Made by a program: the position numbers and the translations under genes. Under the pieces are notes generated by a model. That model searched no databases. It was not told where the DNA came from and worked only from the letters and a program-made list of their open reading frames with translations. This document shows, piece after piece, positions 24,001 through 30,879 of a stretch of DNA of 64,000 bases; positions within the stretch are counted from its first letter, which is position 1; each line of letters starts with the position of its first letter. This DNA is from Lophius americanus (lineage: Eukaryota; Chordata; Actinopteri; Lophiiformes; Lophiidae): positions 671,501 through 735,500 of the forward strand of contig JBBDHG010000026.1 in NCBI GenBank assembly GCA_037951165.1. The letters run 5' to 3'.

Positions 24001-25111
24001 CAACAGCATAAATAGTAATCAATCACTCACATACGACAGCAGAAACTCACCTCAGCTGAAACCACCGACACCAATCAATTTTTGCATCATCGCATGCTGG
24101 GCATAAAACACACTACAGTGACGTTGCCATGGTAACGCTGCTTCTTCTCAGAACGGCTGAGGCCGATTTCTTGATGCCGAAAGCTATCACCTCTTATTTG
24201 AAATCCTACCTGTGTTTATCATCAGCAGCTTGTTTTTCTGAATGGTCCATCCAAATATAACAGAGGTCCTTTCTCGGAGTATAATTCTGAGAGAATCTCA
24301 GAGTCCGGATTATCTCAGCCATCCGAGAGACTCATGATATGTTCTGGATCCATTTACAGGATGGGATGAGATATGATGAGTTTTCCATTCCTGTTTTTTT
24401 TTTTTCTTTCTTTTTTAAATTGCCCTAATATTAGAGTCGTGATAATGACATGTGAAATGAAGAAGGTTATTATTCTGGAACAGCCTCAAAGAGAAGTAAT
24501 CGTGTTTTCTTACATCTTTTAGACAAACAAGCATAAGATCACACAACATAACAATGTTCTGCGGTCAAAACAGAACTCTCATGCAAAGAAGTCAAGAAGT
24601 CAAAAACAAAGAAGAAGAAACAAAAGACAAGTGTCCAGAAACAATGACGGCCATTGTCAGTTTATTGTTCATTTCTTTGTGTGCGACTCAGGATTGTGAA
24701 ACTGCATCAGACATCCAGAACCAAACGCCCCTCGCAGAGGCTCCTCAGGAGACCACGAGTTCAAAGACGGATGCCTCCGTTGAAAGGTATGCAGAAAGTC
24801 AACACTTTTGTTTTTAGGAGTGCAGCTCAAATCAAATCTGTGGTTTGTTGATGGATCTATTGATCTGAAGTTGCTCTGCTGACTTTATCCATGTGACTCG
24901 TAGAGAGAGGAGGGACTCGTCCCCGCCTCGCTCCCTCTTCTACCGGGTGTTCCGTGCTGCCTTCCCGCTCCAGCTCCTCCTGCTGTTCCTCCTGCTCCTT
25001 TCCTGTCTGATCCCCCTATCAGAACCCGACCCCACCTGCACCGGAGCCAACAACTTCGCACGGTCCTTCTACCCCACGTTACAGTACACCAACGGCCCAC
25101 CACCCACCTGA
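1..25111 (+). CDS. syne2: Nesprin-2 (SYNE2), C-terminal 20 exons including KASH domain; 5' part outside window
   Basis: Nesprin-2 spans the outer nuclear membrane. Its KASH tail binds SUN proteins in the perinuclear space and its spectrin-repeat rod faces the cytoskeleton (LINC complex). Exons seen: 1-71, 1325-1480, 4515-4673, 6273-6439, 11661-11823, 12181-12371, 12744-12894, 13373-13555, 14756-14893, 15237-15428, 16654-16945, 17541-17603, 18858-19000, 19115-19244, 19985-20187, 20271-20447, 23349-23477, 23632-23823, 24692-24786, 24904-25111. All junctions are GT/AG and phases match, giving 1066 residues from base 3 to TGA. Layout: spectrin repeats about 1-523, acidic linker 524-732 with LPLEWDHTGDVGG, repeats 733-966, linker, KASH 1008-1066. 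The PPPT end and the TCTGANNFARSFYP luminal tail fit nesprin-2 rather than nesprin-1 (PPPL), and the convergent esr2 neighbour supports this. Mammalian nesprin-2 is close to 6,900 residues, so about one sixth is visible. Whether this is the syne2a or syne2b copy cannot be told here. Confidence 0.96.
1291..1318 (+). repeat. (TG)n microsatellite at a syne2 3' splice site
   Basis: A run of about 14 TG units ends 6 bp before the exon at 1325, where a pyrimidine tract is normally found. On the transcript it is a UG repeat. Confidence 0.95.
1325..1480 (+). CDS. syne2: syne2 exon, spectrin-repeat helix
   Basis: 52 codons, ETALCLQRLAGGL to WEELCMK, phase 0 at both ends. The acceptor is atgcag and the donor is AAG|gtgagc. 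Heptad-like Leu spacing (LLEQQLEQLHSQWEEL) marks a spectrin helix. The acceptor follows directly on a TG microsatellite instead of an ordinary pyrimidine tract. Confidence 0.93.
1584..1616. repeat. (GA)n microsatellite
   Basis: Nearly pure GA dinucleotide run in the intron after the exon at 1325-1480. It is followed at 1674-1720 by a CA run. Confidence 0.95.
1674..1720. repeat. (CA)n microsatellite
   Basis: Interrupted CA run, 60 bp after the GA run. Confidence 0.95.
3436..4360. mobile_element. Non-autonomous hAT-type DNA transposon in a syne2 intron
   Basis: The ends are inverted: the left end has ATGTCAAACTGAAGGCCCGC, and the right end (gattgagtttgacacccctg) is its complement in the form CAGGGGTGTCAAACTCAAT. 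Flanks ccctagag and cccaagac look like a decayed 8-bp target duplication (6 of 8 match), the hAT length. The interior holds no transposase ORF that I recognise. Confidence 0.7.
4515..4673 (+). CDS. syne2: syne2 exon, spectrin-repeat
   Basis: 53 codons from VSLRRQEISDRLNAW to VEKLKK, phase 0 at both ends, acceptor cacccag, donor AAG|gtacga. Contains the conserved helix-A Trp (LNAWTIF) and the CDWL motif of a spectrin repeat. Confidence 0.94.
5085..5580 (+). repeat. Dispersed short repeat, two adjacent partial copies
   Basis: Copies at 5085-5170 and 5465-5580 share tagtgtcagaactatacaac and ttccccaaaatcaacccag. The same family recurs at 9640-9760, 26475-26625, 41045-41240 and 42105-42265 on +, and in opposite orientation at 15655-15790, 17130-17260, 19455-19515 and 56480-56680. 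Confidence 0.75.
5586..5601. repeat. (GGC)n short run
   Basis: About five GGC/CGG units, in an intron next to a dispersed-repeat copy. Confidence 0.9.
6273..6439 (+). CDS. syne2: syne2 exon, spectrin-repeat
   Basis: Encodes DCTEEINLFSENKSHL to HNLFHHIEA plus two bases (phase 2). Acceptor ctccacag, donor CAG|gtgaga. The VNQRWHNLFHHIE helix-C pattern is a typical spectrin-repeat end. The split Arg codon is completed by the first base of the exon at 11661. Confidence 0.94.
9015..9092. repeat. (TG)n microsatellite, interrupted
   Basis: TG run with GG and TTGC interruptions in the large intron before the exon at 11661. Confidence 0.95.
10035..10960 (-). pseudogene. Decayed RTE-type LINE fragment (endonuclease piece joined to RT C-terminal piece)
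   Basis: Read on -, 10910 to about 10560 gives KWYQLNLLGVNEA, GEMILWSG and SLIINKKHAN, resembling the AP-endonuclease region of RTE/BovB-like LINEs with stops. From 10286 down, MAGYVLQMPPNSLPR and LSWTPQG, CRPKKPNFLRTFEKELK resemble the RT C-terminal tail. The RT core is missing, so the copy is internally deleted. Inert remnant inside a syne2 intron. Confidence 0.6.
11661..11823 (+). CDS. syne2: syne2 exon, spectrin-repeat
   Basis: Starts with the third base of a split Arg codon, then VKKLKETLVTAQQLDKNM to RRLAEQQ, ending in phase 0. Acceptor gtgttcag, donor CAG|gtacgt. LRSWLSRIEAEL is a spectrin helix-A motif. Confidence 0.95.
12181..12371 (+). CDS. syne2: syne2 exon, spectrin-repeat
   Basis: Encodes ELQRDIEQHTEGVASVL to ALDRRL plus two bases. 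Acceptor tctgtccag, donor CG|gtagaa. Contains the helix-C pattern LDQRWRTICSMAL. Ends phase 2, matching the exon at 12744. Confidence 0.95.
12744..12894 (+). CDS. syne2: syne2 exon, spectrin-repeat
   Basis: Encodes IEETWRLWCKFLDDYSRF to EELKKFE, phase 0 at the end. Acceptor cgttgtag (TAG type), donor GAG|gttagc. The W..F..D...FEDWL pattern is a canonical spectrin helix A. Confidence 0.95.
13373..13555 (+). CDS. syne2: syne2 exon, spectrin-repeat
   Basis: 61 codons, GFQRQVHERLTQLELIN to RVAAILRRLK, phase 0 at both ends. Acceptor tttcccag, donor AAG|gtactg. GNRRWDTLHRRVAAIL is a spectrin helix C. Confidence 0.95.
14756..14893 (+). CDS. syne2: syne2 exon, spectrin-repeat
   Basis: 46 codons, YFTSQREEFEGTRESM to HHKIQQLN, phase 0 at both ends. 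Acceptor tctctcag, donor AAT|gtgagg. This stretch resembles mammalian nesprin-2 closely from memory (the VEHFSESD motif). Confidence 0.96.
15069..15123 (+). repeat. 11-bp tandem repeat ttcactctcag x5
   Basis: Five exact copies in the intron just before the exon at 15237. Every copy ends in ctctcag, a good 3' splice-site sequence. Confidence 0.97.
15237..15428 (+). CDS. syne2: syne2 exon, spectrin-repeat
   Basis: 64 codons, SFQKEITQNTERIDGL to QRLSQPP, phase 0 at both ends. The acceptor is ccctgaag|agc, weaker than most in this gene; the donor is CCG|gtgagc. LIEDELEELHSYCQEVF is a strongly conserved nesprin-2 segment. A five-copy ctctcag repeat (15069-15123) lies just upstream and offers competing acceptor-like sites. 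Confidence 0.93.
16654..16945 (+). CDS. syne2: syne2 exon, acidic disordered linker
   Basis: The longest exon here (292 bp, ends phase 1). It encodes a Ser/Pro-rich region, then LPLEWDHTGDVGG and an acidic run (DEEEEDDEED) ending in YFSALS. I recognise the WDHTGDVGGSSSHE stretch as diagnostic of nesprin-2. It is not spectrin-like and is probably flexible. Acceptor tgccttag, donor TCAG|gtatat. Confidence 0.95.
17541..17603 (+). CDS. syne2: syne2 short linker exon
   Basis: A 63-bp cassette flanked by phase-1 introns, reading (E)LTESPEDFVEAPEALQASVL. Acceptor ctaccag, donor TGG|gtaggc. Its length is a multiple of three with equal phases on both sides, so skipping would keep the frame and it could be alternatively spliced. 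Confidence 0.85.
18858..19000 (+). CDS. syne2: syne2 linker exon
   Basis: Starts with two bases completing a Val codon, then SSRPLAVCESPRWRSEG to STPRKQGY, ending in phase 0. Acceptor ctttcag, donor TAT|gtgcgt. Low-complexity Ser/Pro-rich linker. It has no long ORF of its own and was found by phase continuity. Confidence 0.85.
19115..19244 (+). CDS. syne2: syne2 linker exon
   Basis: Encodes FHLMSQCSGSIEDIKRVS to TAADKQS, ends phase 1. The acceptor is gtcagcag, another tandem AG pair (using the first AG would add one Gln). Donor TCAG|gtggga. Acidic (DDDEEQPEE). Confidence 0.9.
19985..20187 (+). CDS. syne2: syne2 exon, spectrin-repeat
   Basis: Encodes GVIERWELLQARSMSG to ARAKELK, ending in phase 0. 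Acceptor ctctttcag, donor AAG|gtggca. The RWELLQA helix start and ITSWLKEV helix A match the penultimate nesprin-2 repeat. Confidence 0.96.
20271..20447 (+). CDS. syne2: syne2 exon, spectrin-repeat
   Basis: 59 codons, EVQRMLTHYKPLMMSINL to RKMLMRCQ, phase 0 at both ends. Acceptor tatttgcag, donor CAG|gtaaac. Only 83 bp separate it from the preceding exon. Confidence 0.96.
21443..22085 (-). pseudogene. LINE-2-type reverse transcriptase remnant
   Basis: On the - strand: EWMCQNVLQLNADKT near 22050-22010, FYNHLKAFTKRAARIKF near 21940-21870, then SKLGYCNVVNTGLNEKSIRQ, LQNAAARIL and HITPVHKSIPRLPLSQR at 21830-21610. These are motifs of the C-terminal part of fish L2-type RTs. Frames shift between blocks. 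At its 3' side lies ggcaaggcaagtttatttg (21443), a common fish LINE tail. It sits in the intron before the exon at 23349. Confidence 0.75.
22330..22650. repeat. Degenerate tandem block, probably the end of a DNA transposon
   Basis: Contains at least four imperfect copies of a roughly 35-bp unit built on gggaaactctgggtttg...gcctgagatga, then three exact 14-bp copies of tctcagggtccgtc (about 22601-22642). The start (tttcaagaagcaggttta) recurs at 23527 (tttcaagaagcgggctta), so this is a dispersed element, possibly a Harbinger-like MITE from memory. Confidence 0.5.
23349..23477 (+). CDS. syne2: syne2 exon, last spectrin-repeat (first half)
   Basis: 43 codons, EFHETLHSLLLWLPHA to KQHRRTLR, phase 0 at both ends. 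Acceptor cgcttacag, donor AGA|gtaagc. The LLLWL helix-A motif of the last repeat before KASH. Confidence 0.95.
23632..23823 (+). CDS. syne2: syne2 exon, last spectrin-repeat (second half)
   Basis: 64 codons, NLHEELQARQTQQASL to ISALNRRL, phase 0 at both ends. Acceptor gtcttcag, donor CTG|gtaaga. Very Glu/Gln-rich helix (PEEEAEERDEAREKLHV), ending the rod. Confidence 0.95.
24692..24786 (+). CDS. syne2: syne2 exon, juxtamembrane linker
   Basis: Encodes DCETASDIQNQTPLAEA to TDASVE plus two bases (phase 2). Acceptor cgactcag, donor AAAG|gtatgc. Ser/Thr-rich hydrophilic linker between the rod and the membrane anchor. Confidence 0.9.
24904..25111 (+). CDS. syne2: syne2 terminal exon, KASH domain
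   Basis: The last exon completes a split Arg codon and reads RSLFYRVFRAAFPLQ, then a Leu-rich membrane helix (about residues 1018-1036), then a 30-residue luminal tail. That tail has a Cys (TCTGANNF, residue about 1043) at the position that forms a disulfide with SUN proteins in known nesprins, FARSFYP, and the C-terminal PPPT followed by TGA. The basic RVFRAA face and the Pro-rich end are hallmarks of a functional KASH peptide. No key residue is missing. Acceptor gactcgtag. Confidence 0.98.
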
Positions 25112-25130
25112 TGGAGCCCTAACGAAGATG

Positions 25131-25136
25131 AATAAA
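25131..25136 (+). promoter_or_regulatory. Candidate polyadenylation signal of syne2
   Basis: AATAAA begins 20 bp after the syne2 stop codon. A second AATAAA lies at 25357-25362. If the first is used the 3' UTR would be very short; the second would give about 270 bp. Confidence 0.45.
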
Positions 25137-26155
25137 GTCTCTCATCTATTAAAACACCTGACAACCTCAAGCCACAAAACTTGTCAAAGTGCAGAAATTT
25201 TATTTATTTTGAATTATTTTCCCTCGGTGTGAATTCTATTAATTCCACGGAGAAAAGAAAATCACCAATTAACTGTTATAATCTTTATGGCAGTTAATTG
25301 GCAGTTAATAGAGTTAATAGGTATTTAGTTTAGATGGGAAATCTCTCTGTACAAAGAATAAATCTGCAGTCTCTTGGAGGTTTTTTCCCCGCAGCAGACG
25401 GATCTTGGATGGAATAATAATAAATGAGCGATGGAAACCAAGAAAGATTTACTCTCTTTGGCTAAAAGTTAATGATAACGTTCGCAGTCGCCCGATCATC
25501 ATTGTTACAGGAAACAACGCAGTGATTATTTATCAGATTTGGGTATTTTTTAATAAAATGTTCCCATCTTCCTTGTCGTTCGCATGTTCACACCGAGAAT
25601 TATGCTTTTTCTTTTTAATGTTGACATTTCATGTCGTACAACTAGACCCTTAAAACAAACAAAAAAAGCCTTTGATGTATTTTTATGCTCTGAAACTCTA
25701 AATAAGTGCTCTGAAAATGACTTAAAAGTGTAGTCGAAGAGTATTAATACTGTTTTACATGCCTAATTTTATATCCCTATTTTTCAGCAGACCCATTGAA
25801 CAGTGTGTATTCAGCAGGATGATGTATGTTGTACAAAATGTAATAATATAATGCTTATTTATAACATCAAACACTGGATTCTTGCTCCTAATCATCTGGT
25901 AGTAAACACTGATTGACTTTATTTAATCCAAGCTTCCTCTTTTTTGTCATATTCGTCTGCAGTCTTGATGGTGAACAAACGAACATACAGGATTGATACA
26001 CTGGTGAGGGTTTCTCTTAAACCCATAAAATATTTCTCCTCTTTTGAAATGCGAAGCCATTCGTGAGCCTCGGCATAAAGTATTGAAGCAGAGGGTAGAA
26101 AGATTGCATTTCTCTTACTGCATTGCTAAAACAATACTCGCATTGGCACATCCAG

Positions 26156-26337
<182 letters not shown>

Positions 26338-26474
26338 AAGTGTGTTAACACAAACAAGCAATTCCCCTGTTTGAACTCCTCAAGTTAAATGAAAAGTTCT
26401 CACTTGTACAAAATCAAAACATTTATTTTTTTTAAAACCTCCCTTAAGTGAGTAAAATAGGATATATACAAGAC

Positions 26475-26625
26475 AGATCAAATTTGGACTAAATTGCAAC
26501 AATGAGAAATTATGCCCTGAAAACTTTTGGAGATAAAACTCCTAGTATCAGATATATACAACTGATCTTACCTAAAATCAATCCACCGCTTCCTCACACT
26601 AAGGTCTTTGTGGGCATGAAATTTG
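26475..26625 (+). repeat. Dispersed short repeat copy downstream of syne2
   Basis: Blocks aaatttggactaaattgc, gataaaactcctagtatcag, aaaatcaatccaccgcttcc and ctttgtgggcatgaaat match the family in the same order. Confidence 0.75.
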
Positions 26626-29600
26626 AAAATGATGGGTGACATCAGATTCCATAATATCCTTGACTTTCGAGGGATATAATTACTGAGATAACAAAAAGCA
26701 ATAAAATGAAAATACCAGTAAAACTAGAAAAAAAGCACAGAGAAATCAAACATCCTCCAAGGCACAGCAATACCCTAGATTTACTACATTAACACTACAT
26801 TAATGTTAATACCTACTTTTATTTATGTATTTATGAATGTTGCATTTTGTAAATAGTTTTATTTTTGTAGGCTGACCAAACAAAATTTCATTGAAGTGAC
26901 TATGATGACAAATAAAGTGTCTTAATGTCAGAGTAATTGCCAGCCTCTAAATCTACCAACAAACTCTTGAGTATCTCTCAAGTACTCTAGGGTCTTAAAT
27001 TTCAGTGTCTCTGTTCAGCCCACTAAGCCCTCAGCTCCACCCCTTTATCAGTATCAAAGAAACTTTTGAAACTGAGTAACTAGCTCAACCCCGAAAGCAA
27101 CATCAAAGGAACACGAGCAGCAATAGCCACATTGTGACGCCAATACTCCAAACGGCTTACTGTGTTTTTTTTATTTAAAATGCTGCCAGACACGTAACGT
27201 CAAAATGTATCGCCTCCAAAAATAGATATGGATTTGCCAAAACTTACCTCTGGGTTAAATTTCATGACAATCTCTACAGTTTTCCATTAATCTTGCTTAA
27301 ACAAATAGACAATTCAAAGGAGTGAAAACATAACGTCATCGGTGACAGTAACAATAAAGGCAATAATAGGAGTAACGGAGTGTAGTTCTGTATGAATACT
27401 CTTAATACATGAGTGTCTTCTACAGCGTAGAAGGTATCCGTCTCTCTCTCTCTCTCTCTCTACCAAACTACTGGAGCCAGAGGGCCGCCCATGCTGGGTC
27501 GGGATCTAGCCGAGGTTTCTGCCTGTTAAAATCATTTTTTTCCTCTTCTGCACTGGTCTACAGTGATTGCTCATGTAGACACAGATGTAGTGCCGTCTTT
27601 TCTTTTTAATAAATCTGCACAGTGACAAAGAAGTGACCAATGACGCCGTCTCACCTGTATAACGTTTGCTTTATTTCATGGTGGAATCCAGAGAAAGTAG
27701 TAAACGGATTCGACAAAAACAGATGATGGTGGAAACAGTCGCCATCCCTGTCCTCCGCGAACAAACTAGAGATAATGTTTCATAGTTGTTGGAGTAACCA
27801 GTAGTTCACTTGTTTACACATCATTTCCAAAAGGGAATACCAGAAATTAGACATGGCAATTATTTCTGGGAACAAAGTACAATCTAAGCACATGTACACA
27901 ATAAAGGTTCATTTTGCAGTTCCAGGTGATAGAAGATGATGGGTTTCGGTTCTTTTTTGTTTTTTTTTTAAAGTCTGAATATTTCCATATGAAGAGTCTT
28001 TCTGGCGGTGTTGTAGAAGAAGCTGCACTGTGACGGCACACAATGGCTACTGTAGCGAGCGCTAGGATACAAAAATAATTTCCCTTTTCTTCAAGCGAAC
28101 TTTAAAAGTATGAGTGCAACGGTGTCTTGAAAGCTATAGTGTGTTTTTATTTTTTCTTCTTCACAGGACGTCTTTGACAAAAGAGCCAAGAATGTGCAGC
28201 GAACGCCATCAGCTGTGAGCGAGTAACGTAAAGCACCTTCTGGTGGCCAACAGGAGGTCCGCCGTCATGCAACAATAATAGAGATGAAGCTTACCCAGCA
28301 GAATTCATCTATTTAGCATTTTGATACCAATATTACTTCTGTTCTGCAAACTTTCCGGCATCCATCTTTAACCTTTTTTTTTTTTCCTCCCTATTTCTGC
28401 ATTTTTACTGTACTTAACCGTAAAAAATTAACAGTTTATCACTTTACCAAGGATAGGGGCCGAAGCTTATGTGCAGTTTTCGACGGTTACAATAACCCTT
28501 TTAACTCATGGTGCCATGAATAGCTGCACATGGAACTCTGTACTGAAAGGAATAGTCCAAAATGATAGAAAAAGAATGTGCTCCCTTTTCTTATCAACAG
28601 CTACGTCACCGACTCAGTATCTGCAGTAACCTGCTCCCATCAGCTGACGATGAGCAGATTTCCAAAGACGTACTTTGGGGGATGAACCAATACAATCACA
28701 TAATCACGAAGATTATAATCGAGTCCGATCCGCTCATGTAAAATTTGTGTTGACCAATCACGGGCCGGGCCTGCTGGATAAGAGGGCGAAGGCAAAATTC
28801 AGAAGCAAGCTGCAACACCGGATCTCCAGAATGATCCGACGCCTCCTCCTGTACTACGTGTACTTTTTATTTTCTTTGTTCATAGTCACTGGGTAAATGT
28901 TAAACCTCATTATACGACAGCCAGTCGTACAATCATGTGATCGTTGTCACACACATGGCCACTTAAAACTCAAATATTGCGAGGGGGGCCACCAGAAAAG
29001 AAGGACGCTTTGAAGGATTCAGCTTCTAGTGATATTGATCTCACATATCCACTTATTAGATATTTAGATATTACATTACTTCTAACCAAATATCACAATC
29101 TCGATATTATGACGATATTTTCTGGCAGGTGAGAAAATCTCATTTTAGTATTGGGGGCGGTACCAAGAAGGGTAATGTCTTTTATCAGAAATATTTTTAA
29201 CTACCCCCCCCCTCTAATATCCATTTGATATTGCCATGAAAACATCAGTTTATCGCAAAATTATACATTTTACGAGATCACATTTGAAAACATCTTCGTT
29301 GACGCCCGACACTGATTGTTACTGAATAGACATTGAACGCATCATGCAGTATAGCTGCTGACAGCTACGTTAGCGAGCTCTGCCGCCAATGTCAACGGTA
29401 AACACTTGTTCGATTGGCTACAGCTAGCAGCCACTTAGCTTAGCAAAGCATAAGCAATTATAAAAAGCAACCTACTACTTACTGGTATATACATTTGTTT
29501 AACTTTTACAAAATTGTAATATTATATGATCAAATGATGTTGACAGTTTTTTTTAATGCTTCCAACAAATCCATTCTGTATGCTAAGCTAAGCAGCTGCG

Positions 29601-30621
29601 CGTTCCAGTGACATAATCACTAATCAAATACGAGGCTGACATTGACCTAATTTTATATTTGTCAAGAATCTGCATATTTACCTGAATGTCAACGATTCCT
29701 TGAGCCCTCTGGGGGTCATCAGTCATGTGAGCGTGACCCCTAACCCCAAATATCCTCCTATACGTTTTTTGGGCTCAGTATACCAATGCCATAAGTTTAA
29801 GTTAAGAAACAACTGTTTTATTACAGAGATGATGTTGGGATGAAAGATATTGCCTAATATTCGTGGGTTTTATATCATTTGATATGTTATATAAAGGGTT
29901 TGGTAAGGGGTCCATGCCAAAATCCCTCTGACCTCAGAGGGTTCAGATAGCAGTAGAATTTCTTATTTGAATTCTCTATTCTGAAACCCTCTTTAGAAAA
30001 TGACAAAAATAGGAGTGTTTGTCTAGTCCAGGTCCGTAAATAACCGATAAATTTTGTAAGTAATAATTTGATGTATAAATCCAGAGTCATTTTAGATTGT
30101 TCAACACAAAAGAAGCTATATAACAAAATCTCTGTATTTTTTTTTTAAAATCACACTTTTGCCCAACTTTTGGATATTTGTTCGTGCATCGACTCTGATA
30201 AAAGTTACTTTTCTACCCGTCTCTACCTACAGCCGATATCTGTGTCATCATATCATATCTGGTGACACTTCGGGGTACGGCAAAGGCCAAAATGGAAACC
30301 AATGGCTTAAATTCCACCGTGCATTAGCAGACGAACCGTTTCTGTCTAATTTAGAATTCACTTATTACACGAACAGTTAAGCCGGTGCTGGTTCCACTCT
30401 GATTTTTCAACATGTGGGGCTATGGCAATCAATACTGTGAGTTTGATCAATCTGCAGAGCAACCTCTTGAAATCCAACTATGAAAAAGTTTGCTAGCACA
30501 AGTTAGTGCGCAGTGGGTCCAAAGTTCCACCAGTGACATTTCACAGAATTCAACGCTCTGCAGAATGTTCCACAAAAGCCTCCTCAGTTTTGTCGGTTGG
30601 TTTTGTGCAAAGCGGTGGAAA

Positions 30622-30627
30622 TTTATT
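30622..30627 (-). promoter_or_regulatory. Candidate polyadenylation signal of esr2
   Basis: AATAAA on the - strand, about 20 bp after the esr2 stop. ERbeta mRNAs usually have longer 3' UTRs, so a more distal signal (for example near 27670 or 29817, where TTTATT occurs on +) may be the main one. Confidence 0.3.
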
Positions 30628-30647
30628 GGATCCAAATCCGGAACCGT

Positions 30648-30879
30648 CTACTGAGGTTCTCTTCCGGTGATGCTGGGAGTCCAGTTGTTTGAGTGGCCGC
30701 TAGCAGAGTCGTGCGCCTGAGCAGGAGCCTCCGTCTGGTCCCTGGACTCCTGCTCAGTGGGTTGGCGGGGTAGACGGGAGCTGTGCACAATGTGGGCGTC
30801 CAACATCTCCAGCAACAGGTCATACAAAGGCACCATGTTCTTCATCTTCATGCAGTGGAGGTGATCCATGCCTTTGTTA
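30648..30879 (-). CDS. esr2b: esr2 last coding exon, helix 12 and F domain
   Basis: Encodes (S)NKGMDHLHCMKMKN, the AF-2 helix VPLYDLLLEMLDAHIV, and a hydrophilic F domain ending SNNWTPSITGREPQ, then TAG. Acceptor acccgcag. The F domain is divergent, as usual for ERbeta. Confidence 0.97.

Noticed and set aside
24904..25111. KASH domain of nesprin-1 (syne1)
   Set aside because: The PPPT end, the TCTGANNFARSFYP tail and the WDHTGDVGG linker fit nesprin-2, and the neighbour is an ERbeta-type receptor.
28675..28896. 73-codon ORF with a hydrophobic C-terminus
   Set aside because: No recognisable family and no splice context; partly overlaps a competing open frame.
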